From: Conchocele bisecta
Lineage: Eukaryota; Mollusca; Bivalvia; Lucinida; Thyasiridae
DNA: 64,000 nucleotides
Direction: 5' to 3'
Assembly: GCA_029237695.1 (NCBI GenBank)
Contig: CM055274.1
Span: 23,425,505-23,489,504 of the forward strand
Shown here: piece after piece, positions 50,967 to 61,885 of the stretch
How the letters are laid out: each line of letters starts with the position of its first letter
Position numbering within the stretch: the stretch's first letter is position 1
Notes under the pieces: generated by a model
Seen by the model: only the letters and a program-made list of their open reading frames with translations
Databases searched by the model: none
What the model was told of the DNA's origin: nothing
Translations under genes and position numbers: made by a program

Positions 50967-51006
50967 AAGGGGTGCAGGAGCATCCTTCTCCGGGAAACAT
51001 ATTGAT

Positions 51007-51514
51007 TACTGTCTGTTTCACGAAAGCTGCCCAAATTTTACGGCCATATAAACAATTAAAAAAACAGTATTTTTTTTTATAGTATTAAAGGAAAATTTAA
51101 GAATGAGCCTTCTTTTTATTTCGTGAAATTTGGTCAAATATTGGTTTTATTACGAAAAATTGATTTCTCTATGGGAATTTAACATGTGGGAAAAAGAGGT
51201 AGAGGAGTTGTGGGAGGAGTCAAAAAACGAAAAAAATTGAAATTGACTCCGAAACCCAAGATAGCTTGGAAATGATCTAACTAAGAAAACAAGTTAAATT
51301 TTAAAACTCGGTACAGAGTGAAGAGATGTCTATGGGGATTTAACATGGGGAAATTGTTTTTTCGCAATAAAATCAATATTTGACCAAATTTCACGAAATA
51401 AAAAGAAGGCTCATTATTAAATTTTCCTTTAATTTAATATTGTCGAAAAAAATATTGTTTTGAAATTGTTTATATAGCCGTAAAATTTGGGCAGCTTTCG
51501 TGAAATAGACAGTA
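51007..51514. mobile_element. MITE with TACTGTCTGTTTCACGAAAG ends, copy 3
   Basis: TACTGTCTGTTTCACGAAAG and CTTTCGTGAAATAGACAGTA. The body parallels 48991-49557 with a smaller centre. Confidence 0.85.
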
Positions 51515-51898
51515 GTGATTTTAAAGCTTTACTTTTCACATAATTATATTGTAGTTATTTCCTTCAGAAAAACGAAAGTTAAAATAAAATACATGCCTGA
51601 CCACATTTTATGGGGTGGGTTCACTCACACCCCTTGCACCTCCTTCGCTATTCCGCTGTGGTCCATTACTGTTGCGTATGTCGTGACTGTGAAATTGAAA
51701 CTTTTGATACTTATTTGTCTAATTCATTAATATTGTATGCATGTACTTGTACGTCCGATTTATTTTTGGGTGTTTGCTGTTGTTTAAAGCTACTTAAACC
51801 GACACAGGGATGTAATCTTTTACTTTTGTATATATCTATGCAGAAATAGTGATCTGTTGTTTCCTTTTTACTATATTATTCATACATATATATACAGA

Positions 51899-52323
51899 GC
51901 TCCCTGATAAGCTGCGTATTTGCGTAAATACCCCATTAAAATTGCCAAAAACCCAATTGAAATCGGAAGTAGCGAGTATCAAAAAGCAATAACAAATTTG
52001 TGGTTATTTTATCATGCTACAGAAAACAATAACCAGACCACAAATATAGCATATTTTTCTTATTTTCCATGAAAACACATCTTGGTATTTCATTAGAATT
52101 GACACATCTTGGTATTTCATTAGAATTGTCTCCAAGGAGACAATTCTAATGAAATGCCAAGACATGTTTTCGTTTCGAAGCAAACTATTCAATAATTGCT
52201 GTCTGTTGATGTGTAAACAAACAGTAGTGCAATTTTATTTTACCCAATTAAAATATTGAAATACCCAATTGCTTCAGATACGATGGAGTGAAAATACTCA
52301 ATTACTAATTCCTTATCTGGAGC
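51899..52323. mobile_element. GCTCCAGATAAG palindromic MITE, complete
   Basis: It runs from GCTCCCTGATAAGCTGCGTA to CCTTATCTGGAGC. The centre has a 24-bp tandem duplication (CACATCTTGGTATTTCATTA) before the hairpin ATTGTCTCCAAGGAGACAAT. Confidence 0.8.
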
Positions 52324-52500
52324 ACTGTATATATATATACATGTATGTGGACTGGGAGGTCCCCAGGGTGTTCGGTTTAGAGATTTTCCACGCTAAATCA
52401 TGCATAGAAGCCGTCCAATAGATGATTGTGTGCTTTGCAATCAAGACCAGACATCATCAGTGGAGGTAACTTCCTTTCAAGCTCCAGATAAGCTTTGTAT

Positions 52501-52753
52501 GGAGCCCCGCAGGAGACGTAGAATTCTTTTTTTTATTAATTTGTTCACACGAAATAACAATTTGTTCCCTCAATTTAACAATTTGTTCCCACAAAATAAC
52601 AATTCGTTCCCACGGGAACAAATTGTTAATTCGTTGGAACAAATTGTTAATTCAAGTTCATTCGAGGGAACAAATTGTTAAATTGAAGGAACAAATTGTT
52701 ATTTCGTGGGAACGAATTAGTAACAAAAAAAATCATGTCCTCTGCGGGGCTCC
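52501..52753. repeat. Palindromic MITE built from GGAACAAATTGTTA words
   Basis: GGAGCCCCGCAGGAGACG and CCTCTGCGGGGCTCC close the element. The inside is made of AACAATTTGTTCCC and its inverse GGGAACAAATTGTT about a dozen times, so several hairpin registers are possible. Confidence 0.8.
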
Positions 52754-53709
52754 GTAGTTTTGTGTCTAAAGAGGCTTGTGTACCCAGATTTCAAATTCAA
52801 TACATATTTTATTTTTGTAAATCGGTTACCGAACCTATCTTTCCAGTAATATAACATAGAGAATAAATCAGTTGAAAATCCACTTACTTGAGCTGAAAAA
52901 AGCAAATTCCCCTCAAGTATGTGAATGGTAGACTTTATTAGAGCATCTTTACTCCTTGAAAATAAATACATATTCTCAAATTGTGTGAGTATTTTGTAAT
53001 TGCACTTTCGACAATCAATACATATTCCGAGGACTTAAATCTGTAAAAGTCACATATGCGCCTTATCTGAATCATTCTCAGAAATTACGAAACCCTTCAG
53101 AATTGAACACCCTGGGGTTTTCTTGGTGCTCGATTTAGATAGGGTCTACAGGACCAACTGTGTTTATATTATGAACTGCTTTTACACATTATATAAATGT
53201 ATATCTGGGATTATCTGCATATAGTACACAGGCCAGGGTTCAATATTCAGTAATGCGTTTAATATTTCTCCCTATCTATTCAGTAATATATGATCCAACA
53301 CCATTAACCTGGCCTAAAATGACAGCTGTTGTTGACAGGCTGTAAAGCAGCATTAAATAACTAAATACTACATAGGGTTTTCATTTATAGGCACATTATG
53401 TATCTCGACCTTGGAATTTACAATATCTACTTGTGACTCATGACATTAGCAACACAATGGACATTGTTAATGTGTAAAACATTATTTAAAACACTACCAA
53501 ATTATTAAACTTTAGTATTGATCGACCATAATGGCATTGTCACCCATGTAGTTTGAAACCTAATAAGAGCAGCTGTATTCCACACCAGCCAGCACAGCTC
53601 CTGATCAATCTGTGTACTTGTGCAGTCCACATAAGTCTTCCATTTATTACTATTGCTAATTGTGGATGTGAATGGAAAAATGGCGCTTATGCCATTTATA
53701 GCTCATCTA
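52754..53709. other. No gene recognised
   Basis: Short degraded repeat tails occur (AATGACAGCTGTTGTTGACA near 53318) and a Tigger-like half end near 53103-53160. There is no coding signal. Confidence 0.4.
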
Positions 53710-53809
53710 CAGTGGGGTCAGCGTGTAAGTGCACACACGAACGAACACGACAGGTTGGAACCAACCTGTCGTGTTCGTTCGTGTGTGCACTTACACGCTG
53801 ACCACACTG
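53710..53809. mobile_element. 100-bp palindromic mini transposon with TA target
   Basis: CAGTGGGGTCAGCGTGTAAG and its inverse to CACACTG, centred on GGTTGGAACCAACC, with TA on both sides. The arms match almost perfectly over about 48 bp. Confidence 0.85.
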
Positions 53810-53898
53810 TAGTTCCTTTGTAGACATAGAGATATGGCCAAACAATGACATAGAGACATGACATGTGAACAAACTGTGCAACATCATAACGATGATCC

Positions 53899-54398
53899 NN
53901 NNNNNNNNNNNNNNNNNNNNNNNNNNNNNNNNNNNNNNNNNNNNNNNNNNNNNNNNNNNNNNNNNNNNNNNNNNNNNNNNNNNNNNNNNNNNNNNNNNNN
54001 NNNNNNNNNNNNNNNNNNNNNNNNNNNNNNNNNNNNNNNNNNNNNNNNNNNNNNNNNNNNNNNNNNNNNNNNNNNNNNNNNNNNNNNNNNNNNNNNNNNN
54101 NNNNNNNNNNNNNNNNNNNNNNNNNNNNNNNNNNNNNNNNNNNNNNNNNNNNNNNNNNNNNNNNNNNNNNNNNNNNNNNNNNNNNNNNNNNNNNNNNNNN
54201 NNNNNNNNNNNNNNNNNNNNNNNNNNNNNNNNNNNNNNNNNNNNNNNNNNNNNNNNNNNNNNNNNNNNNNNNNNNNNNNNNNNNNNNNNNNNNNNNNNNN
54301 NNNNNNNNNNNNNNNNNNNNNNNNNNNNNNNNNNNNNNNNNNNNNNNNNNNNNNNNNNNNNNNNNNNNNNNNNNNNNNNNNNNNNNNNNNNNNNNNNN
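53899..54398. other. Assembly gap, 500 N, with overlapping edges
   Basis: The sequence before the gap ends TAACGATGATCC. The sequence after it starts with the same 12 bases. The true gap may be zero or negative. Confidence 0.95.
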
Positions 54399-54416
54399 TA
54401 ACGATGATCCAGTATT

Positions 54417-55023
54417 CGGGGCTCGTTTCACTAAACTTTGTACGACTAAAATGTTTGTAAGTGCCAATTTAGGATTGTCTGGAAATTTTAATTGATACTT
54501 TACATTGATTGATCATAGGCTGCATACTCAATAAATGTAAATCCAATAATAGTTTACACGAAAACATTGTTAATGTGACATTTACAGTTAATAATTTTCC
54601 AGTTACGAACATTTTAGCGATCGGTGTTCATCCTTAACCGGAATTCCGACTGGAGACCTGGTTTGGCCCTCATATACGTCTTTGGCATTTTGTATGTGAC
54701 GGTTGAATCTGGTTATACCCCTTATGTGAGTATTACGATTATTCGTAATCCTATTTTAGGGGAAGGGGCCATGTGATTTTGGTGTAGTATGGACCTGGCA
54801 CCAGGTCTGGTTATTTTAATTTCAGGGCTGAATATATTTTTTCTCTATGTAAATATTCAATTCTGATTTTGGGATTTTCCCCCAATGCAGCAGGTTAAAA
54901 CGGGATCAAACCCGTTTGCCCAGCCTTACATGATGTTAGCTGTTGATAGGCTGTTAAACACCAATAAACAAACAAGCAAACATACATACATTTTAGTCGT
55001 ACGAAGTTTAGTGAAATGGCACC
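54417..55023. mobile_element. MITE with CGTTTCACTAAAC ends, interrupted by a retroposon
   Basis: GCTCGTTTCACTAAACTTTG at the left and TTTAGTGAAATGGCACCC at the right. Removing 54618-54987 and one copy of ACATTTTAG restores a normal right arm (ACGAACATTTTAG then TCGTACGAAG). Confidence 0.8.
54618..54987 (+). mobile_element. SINE-like retroposon with 9-bp TSD
   Basis: ACATTTTAG is duplicated (54609-54617, 54988-54996). The body has GGTGTTCATCCTTAACCGGA, TTTGGCCCTCATATACGTC, GGTTAAAACGGGATCAAACC and the tail GTTAAACACCAATAAACAAA. It has no coding capacity. It is probably mobilised by a LINE. Confidence 0.8.
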
Positions 55024-55031
55024 CAGTTTAT

Positions 55032-55495
55032 TATGCCCCACAACGATAGTGGAGGGGGCATTTAGTGTTACACTTGTCCGTTCGTTCCGTCCCGTCCGTC
55101 CGTCCGTCCGTCAATCATCAACCTTGTAGGTCGTAAAAATTTACAACTGTACTAGCTACCGACCGGAAACTTGGTATGTAGCTTCTATGATGAGTAGATG
55201 CGCAAATTTTATTTCGATTTTTTATTCGACCCCTGGGTCATGGCTTACATTATCTCCCCCTTTTTGACTTAGAATTTTCCAATTTTTAAATGTAAGTAGT
55301 AAAACTTTTAAACTGTAATAGCTACTGACCTGAAACTTGGTATGTAGCTTCCTTAAGATGAGTAGATGCGCAAAGTTTATTTCAATTTTTGATTTGACCC
55401 CTCGTGTCGTAGATTATCTCCCCTTTGGACATGAAAGTTTTCCTCGTTTATTATGATCAAAGCGGTATGTGGGGCATCTGTGTTCTATCAACACA
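55032..55495 (+). mobile_element. Helentron/HINE-like element, ATGCCCCAC family
   Basis: It starts ATGCCCCACAACGATAGTGG then AGGGGGCAT, followed by a CCGTCCGT tract. Two units carry GACCKGAAACTTGGTATGTA and AGATGCGCAAA. The 3' hairpin CTGTGTTCTATCAACACAG ends it, without the usual CTAG. Confidence 0.65.
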
Positions 55496-55547
55496 GTGGG
55501 TGGTTGGTCAGGCGAATGCGATGTGTTTCTCCTTATAGGAATCACGA

Positions 55548-55800
55548 TTTTACTTGTTTGGCCCTCGGGTACGTTTTTATCTTTGGCTCTTTTGTTACCT
55601 GGCAGTTGAATTGGGTTATTGCCCATTATAAAAGTAGTAAGATTATTACTGATCGTACTCCTTGTAGGAGGGGGCCAAGTGATTCTGGTGTGGCGAGGAC
55701 CTGACTTCAGATCAGGATTATTCTGATTTCAGGGCTGAATATAGTTTTTTTTTAATGTAAATGTTCAGTTTTGATTTTGGGATTTTCCCCCCATTTGTAC
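55548..55800 (+). mobile_element. SINE-like retroposon fragment
   Basis: TTTGGCCCTCGGGTACGTTT to TTTTGATTTTGGGATTTTCC matches the body of 54618-54987. Both ends are worn. Confidence 0.6.
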
Positions 55801-56134
55801 ATGTACTTGATGTATATCCTGTATACATGTATATCCTGAAATCGGGATTTGAGGTTTCTGATATTACTAATATTTCAACATGGGAAGCACATTTTACGCA
55901 TTTATGGGTGCAAAAATATGTTGGTTTTGCCATTTTCAGCATTTGGCATTTGGAACTGTTCACACTCCTGTGATTGACAAACAGTGTAGATCCTGCGCTG
56001 ATTGGTCGAGGTCTACACTGGTCGCATTGGCCATATGCCCCAAATAGCCACATATAATACTTAGTTATAATACTGCCTTTGTCTTTCTTGCATTGTGTGA
56101 TGATTCAAAGTTCATTCAAGCTGACATGCACAGA

Positions 56135-57617
56135 GCTCCAGATAAGTTGCGTATTGGCATATTTTACACACTTGTTTTAGCAGAATACACAGTTATCAAT
56201 AGTGCGAGTACAAAATACTCGCAGCAATGTGAAATATGCATTGATTTTCAAATTGAGTAGTGAAAATAGTGTAATAAAGTTGAAATTTTACTTAACTTAA
56301 TTGACCTGCAAAAAGCATATAAGTGAATTTTTAAATTGTTTTATATTTTTAGCTTGTCTGAGCGAAGCTCATGTGAGCTATTGTTACCGTAATGTGTCCG
56401 GCGTCCGTCCGGCGTCCGTCCGGCGCCCGTCGTCCGTCCGTCGTCCGTGAACATTTTCAAACGTCTTCTCCTCGGTAACCATTGGGCCTATAGTCACCAA
56501 ACTTCATGGTCATGGTCCTTAGGTAGGGGGATTACAAAATTGTTAAAATGACGTCCTCACGTAATCCAAGATGGCCGCCGTCTAAAAATAGCACAAATTC
56601 TTCAAAAATCTTCTCAAGAACCGCCAACCGGATTTCGACAAAACTTTGTAGGAATGATCGATGTACGATGGTCTTTCAAAGTTGTTAAAAAGGTGACCTC
56701 GGGGTCAAAAATGGGCGTGGCCGTAGGGTCAAATAGGGGTCAAATTTTATTTTTGATCGAATATGGTCATGTCTATATCAAATCGAAGGTATCAAAGAGG
56801 TGATCGCTCTGGTACATTATTTGTCGAAATTGGATGGTCATGTCATCCAAGATGGCCACCGAAAGGTCAAAAGGTTGTTCTTTTATTAGAGATTTCAAAA
56901 TTCTTCACACGAACCGCTTGGCCCATGGTGGCCAAACTTCAGTTATGATCCATGGGTGAAGCCTTTTAGATTTGTTAAAACGGAGGTCGTCGCTAATCCA
57001 AGATGGCCGCCATCTAAAAATAGCACAAATTCTTAAAAAATCTTCTTCTCATGAACCGCCAGCCGGGTGTTAAAATGATGACCCCTGGGTCAAAAATGGG
57101 CGTGGGCCGTGGGGTCAAATTTTATTTTTGACCAAATATGCTCATGTCATATATCAAATTGAAGGTATCGATGAGGCGATTGCTCTGGTGCAATATTTGT
57201 CGGACTCGGATGATCATGTCGTCCATGATGGCCTCCAAAATGTCCATTTATTCGAGATTTTGAACGTCTTTTTCTCAGGAACCACATGGCCGATGCTGGC
57301 CAAACTTCATAGTAAGTTAATATCCTTGGGTGAAGCATTTTCAGATTTGGTAAATTGAGTCATCGCTTAATCCAAGATGACTGCCATCTAACGATAGCAC
57401 AATTTTTTTAAAACACTTATGAACTCAATGTCACGTTCTCCTCTGGTGTTCATGAAGTCAGGTGAGCGAATTAGGGCCATCATGGCCCTCTTGTTTATAA
57501 TTTGTTCCCTATTTAATAAGGAATTCCATCTATAATACAGTTGTAAAAGTAAAATACGCATGGAATTTGAAATCTGGGGGTATAATGCTCTTTAGACACG
57601 ACAAACTTATCTGGAGC
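56135..57617. mobile_element. GCTCCAGATAAG MITE carrying a nested Helentron-like element
   Basis: GCTCCAGATAAGTTGCGTAT and AACTTATCTGGAGC are the outer ends. The Helentron-like element at 56351-57493 fills the middle. Confidence 0.75.
56351..57493 (+). mobile_element. AGCTCACC-family Helentron/HINE-like element, near full length
   Basis: It starts after TTTTT with AGCTTGTCTGAGCGAAGCTC then ATGTGAGCT and a CCGGCGTCCGTC tract. CCAAGATGGCCGCC units follow. It ends with hairpin GGGCCATCATGGCCC and TCTTG before TTTAT. It lies in a T-rich stretch of the host MITE with no visible TSD. Confidence 0.8.
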
Positions 57618-57762
57618 TCTGCATGCAGTTGGTGGATTCACCCTTTCAACACTACAGCCAATAAAGCCAGCATTTGCAAACATTGTGGATCATAATGAGC
57701 CGTCTCATCAGGATTCACAGTGTTTGTCATTATTTTAAGATTTTGAAATATACCCTTTTGTT

Positions 57763-57903
57763 ATGCCCCCGGTCTCGGTAGAGCCAGGAGCCAAATGGTG
57801 TTAGGACTGTGTGTCCTGTGCCCGTGGGGTTGGTTAAGAAGTTTGCCGTAGTTTCTACAATCTGCCACGAGGGTATTTGTGTGACGATAGGCCACATTTC
57901 TTG
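57763..57903 (+). mobile_element. Short ATGCCCCC-family Helentron-like element
   Basis: ATGCCCCCGGTCTCGGTAGA at the start. GTGTGACGATAGGCCACATT then TCTTG before TTTATT at the end, like 39257-40242 but without the tandem repeats. Confidence 0.6.
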
Positions 57904-58142
57904 TTTATTAATTGAATAGCCCAACATTAATATGTGATAAACGTACCGTGTTATTTGTTTAGGGGTGAAAGGGTTGAACTCTACAGAGGCAGTTAATATG
58001 TGGAATGTATATAGTTGTTTAAATTAGCAAATACAGCATCTCGTGTTAGTAAACTGGGTTATAGCCAACTGCAAACAATGCAATATGCATGTCAGAGGCA
58101 AGTCTTAGTGGGACAATTATCAAAATTCTCCAAAATTGCACA

Positions 58143-58329
58143 GGGATGTGTTGTGGCCTAGGGGTTAGAACACCTGACCTCCAGTTCAAACCTTGCCTTA
58201 GGCATCAAAATACTTTGATAGTAATTGCATCCCACTGGACTGTCGGATGAGACTTTAAAACTGTGGCCTCGTCTCTATATTACCTTAGATGTTGCTGGGA
58301 CATTAAACACATTCACTTTCACTTTTTTT
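58143..58329 (+). mobile_element. tRNA-headed SINE with 13-bp TSD
   Basis: CCAAAATTGCACA is duplicated (58130-58142, 58330-58342). The head has an A-box-like TGGCCTAGGGGTTA and a B-box-like AGTTCAAACCT. The tail reads GATGTTGCTGGGACATTAAA and ends in T7C. This resembles bivalve RUDI-type SINEs from memory. It is not a functional tRNA. Confidence 0.85.
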
Positions 58330-58876
58330 CCAAAATTGCACAAGAAATATTTCCCCCCAACAGTTGCAATGCAACAGTGGTTTGTACGTAATCCAAGCTT
58401 CTATATTGTACATGTATTGTAACCATTTTCTTATTATTTGTATGAATTTTGTATTTTCTATATTTATGTGACTCGCCATTACAACCAAGGGCTTGTTTTA
58501 AGCCAGTGCCTTCACTCATTACATTGAAATACATGGTAACGGAGATGGCAACTTTGAAATATTTACACCTGTTTCTCTTAGTTCTCTGTGAAAGTGTATG
58601 TTGTGACCACTCATTTGAAATAAAGAAAATATGTTTTCGTCCGTAATATTGTGTATCCTTAGCATATAATTGGTTAAGCACAATTACATGGCATGATGCT
58701 GCTCTGAAAATTTTGTTACATTCTCCAGACAGGATGCTGATTCACTAACCAAGGGTGTAGCCCCTGATCAGGCTGCCATTGGCTACACTGGTCACACTTT
58801 CAAATACCATTATTTTGACGTGGTGAGTCACATAACGCTTACATAGTGCTCTGCTATTGTTGGAAATAACATATTT

Positions 58877-59610
58877 GTGACTGGACTGCCAGCTGATAAC
58901 ATGACATTTTCCAACAAATCATGCACATCGTCTGACAATTGTAACAAATCTAGTGAGACATTTGCCAACAAATTATTTTGCACATCGTATGACAAATCCT
59001 GCATATCTGTCATTTGCCAACAATCTGTACATTTGCCGACAAATCGTGCATATTGTTGGACATTTGCCAATAAATTATATAAATCATCTGACATTTGCCA
59101 AAAAATTCTGCAAGACATTTGACAACAAATCCTGCACATCATCTGGTTTTTTTTGCCAAACAAATCCTGTGTAGGTGGTTGGTCGAGAGCATATGATTGT
59201 TAATTCATACATTTGCCAACAGATATGCACATCGTTTGACATTTGCCATGAAATCGGGCACATTGTCATATATTTGCCAACAGATATGCACATCGTTTGA
59301 CATTTGCCATGAAATCAGGTACATTGTCATATATTTGCCAACAGATATGCACATCGTTTGACATTTGTCATGAAATTGTGCACATTGTCATACATTTGCC
59401 AACAAATCTTGTGATACAGTTGCCAATAAACCCCGCATATCGGCTGACCTGCACATCGTCTGACATTTGCTAATGCTAACAAATCCTGTACATCATCTGT
59501 CTGACATTTGCCAACAAATGCTGTATGTCCATCTGCCAACAAATCCTGCAAGACATTTGCCAACAAATCCTGCACATCGTCTGACATTTGCCAACAAGTC
59601 CTGCACACCT
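58877..59610. repeat. Minisatellite of about 33-bp ACATTTGCCAACAAATCCTG units
   Basis: Roughly 20 units of CATTTGCCAACAAATCCTGC plus ACATCGTCTGA, with three near-identical 61-bp higher units at 59213-59395. Minus-strand frames repeat DDVQDLLANV because some units are multiples of 3. No start, signal or splice evidence for a gene. Confidence 0.85.
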
Positions 59611-59807
59611 CCAGTTTACACCATTAACACATAGTTAAAAAAATACTGCTAGTGTCAGAACTGGGGTGTCTCAGACTATTTATGAACAAGGTGTTTTTTT
59701 TTTATTCTAAAAAATCTTGCAATTGGGCAGATCCCGATGAGACGGCTCGACACTGTCTTTCTATGCTGAAAGATTTGTTTAATTGTAATTGCAGTACTGA
59801 AATATAT

Positions 59808-60250
59808 AGAGAATAGTAGGTTAGTGCCGTGAATGGGAACAAATATCCGGCAAGGCTCAAGAATTTCTTTATTTCTCATCAGAAGTATATGTTGTGACCA
59901 ATCATTTGAACCGTCTCGCCGAGACGGTTCAAATGAGTGGTCACAACATATACTTTGGTTCAGAAATAAGGAAAATAGATAGAGAATAGTAGGTTAGTGC
60001 CGTGAATGGGAAAAAATATCTGGCACGGCTCAGGAAACGGGATGGGCGAGGCTCTGCCGAGCACATCACGTTTCCGTGCCGCGCCAGATATTTTTTCCCA
60101 TTCACAGCACTAACCTACTATTCTATTTATCCCGTCAACACCTTCAAATGGCTGTAAAATGCAAAAATTTTATTGACTGGATATCAAAAATGTTTCACAG
60201 CACAGCACCATGAAACCACTGGTTTCACAGCACATACATACTGTGCTGGA
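59808..60250. repeat. Palindrome family cluster (GTTAGTGCCGTGAATGGG, TATGTTGTGACC, CCCGTCAACAC)
   Basis: GAATAGTAGGTTAGTGCCGT arms occur at 59812 and 59986 and, inverted, to 60124. The TATGTTGTGACCAATCATTT hairpin lies between (59885-59955). The CCCGTCAACACC element follows (60129-60250). It is the same composite as 10345-10712. Confidence 0.75.
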
Positions 60251-60467
60251 TAAATGTGCATTCCTATCTGTATATGATCTTGTTGTTGAATGGACATAAA
60301 ACACAAACCAATCAATCAGTCATGAATCAAAACCAGTTGTGATGACCTTGGCTGTTGATAGGCCATTAAACACCATTAAATAAATAAATAACACTGATGA
60401 TCTAAAAGATGTAGACGGACTATATGAGATGGCAAGATTGTAGATGTCTGTGTCGGCTGGCAGGCTT

Positions 60468-60712
60468 AACCCTTAGACTGCTACTTACAACAATTGTCGT
60501 CTGCTTTTAAATCTTGCCTTCTTTCTCAATAAAAACATGGTTTGACAGCACTTCAGAATCATTTCCATTGGAAATGATTCTGAAGTGCTGTCGAAGCATG
60601 TTGTAAATTATATTATTCTAAAGTGCTGTTAAAGCCTGTTTTTGATGATAAAAATGAAAAATAGAAAATAAACAGCAGACTACAAAAAAGATATGATAGC
60701 GGTCTAAGGGTT
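60468..60712. mobile_element. Fold-back MITE with AACCCTTAGACTGCTA ends
   Basis: AACCCTTAGACTGCTA and TAGCGGTCTAAGGGTT are inverted ends. The inner hairpin is GACAGCACTTCAGAATCATT and its inverse. A split copy is at 40361-40662. Confidence 0.8.
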
Positions 60713-60834
60713 CAGGTCTAAGGGTTCACGCTAGGATTTTGAAATTAGTAGCCAAAATAAACTGAAAATGCCAAAAAAGACAATACTATTTGACGTTTGT
60801 TCCAATATGTTCCATAGTACTATTTCGGGGTTCA

Positions 60835-61885
60835 TCCTTACCAGAATTCCAACTGGACACCTGGTTTGGCCCTCACATACGTCTTTGCAATTTAGTATGT
60901 GACAGTTGAATCTGGTTATACCCCTATGTGAGTATTGCGATAATTTGTAATTCTATTTTAAGGGAAGGGCCAAGTGACTTGGTGTGGTATGGACCTGGCA
61001 CGAAGTCTGGTTATTCCTATTTCAGGAAAGAATATATTTTTCTGGATGTAAATATTTCGTTCTGATTTTGGGATTTTCCACCAATGCAGCAGGTTAAAAC
61101 GGGATCAAACCCATTTGCCCGGCCTTACATGACCTTAGCTCAATAGCTGTTGATAGGCCGTTAAACAACAATAAACAAACAATTTCAAATAATTTCAGAA
61201 AATTATTTGTGGTGGTTTATTGGGAGCATGCGATGGGTAATTTAACGATCGGGTTTCATCTTTTCGGGAATCCCGACCGGAGACGTGGTTTGGCCCTCAA
61301 GTACGCCTTTGACTTTCTTGTATGTGAGAGTTGAATCTGGTTATACCCCTTATTAAGAGTAATCCGTAAGCCTATCCAATTCCAGCAGGTTAAATGTGGG
61401 CTCGAACCTGTTGAACCTGCCTTAATTGACCTTAGCTGTTAATGATAGGATGTAAACACCAACAAATCAGACAGCAGAATGCCATTACTCAGTGTTGCAT
61501 AATATTAAAGGTGCAATGTTGTTCCAAGCATGACGTTTGGGCAGTTGGTTTGGAGCATTGGAAGGATTCATTTAACGATGTGTTTCATCCCCTTGTCCCT
61601 GGTTTGACCATCAGGCTTTCCGGTATGTGACAGTTGAATATGGCTATACCCATTACAAAGGTCATACGATTAGTACTGCTCCTATTACTTTTGGTAAGTG
61701 GGGCTAAGTGACTGGTCAGGTTATTCCAATTTCGGGGCGGACTATATATTATTTTATGTAATAGTCAGTTCTGATGTTGGGATGTTCCCCCAATGCAGTA
61801 GGTTAAATACGGGATCAAACTCGTTGGACCCGCCTTAAATGACCTTAGACGTTGATAGGCCGCTAACCACCAATAGATCAAAATC
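60835..61885 (+). mobile_element. Three consecutive SINE-like retroposon copies
   Basis: Copies at about 60835-61190, 61230-61470 (internally deleted) and 61540-61885 share TTTGGCCCTCA, GTTGAATCTGGTTATACCCC and GGTTAAANNNGGATCAAAC, with tails such as GTTGATAGGCCGTTAAAC. They lie head to tail with unique spacers, so they are separate insertions or a local duplication. Confidence 0.7.

Noticed and set aside
50706..50967. Open frames on both strands near 50706-50967
   Set aside because: They lie across the end of one MITE and a 154-bp hAT-like MITE. There is no conserved domain.
58150..58200. tRNA gene
   Set aside because: A- and B-box-like motifs are present, but the segment is the head of a SINE with a TSD and a body. 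It does not fold as a full tRNA by eye.
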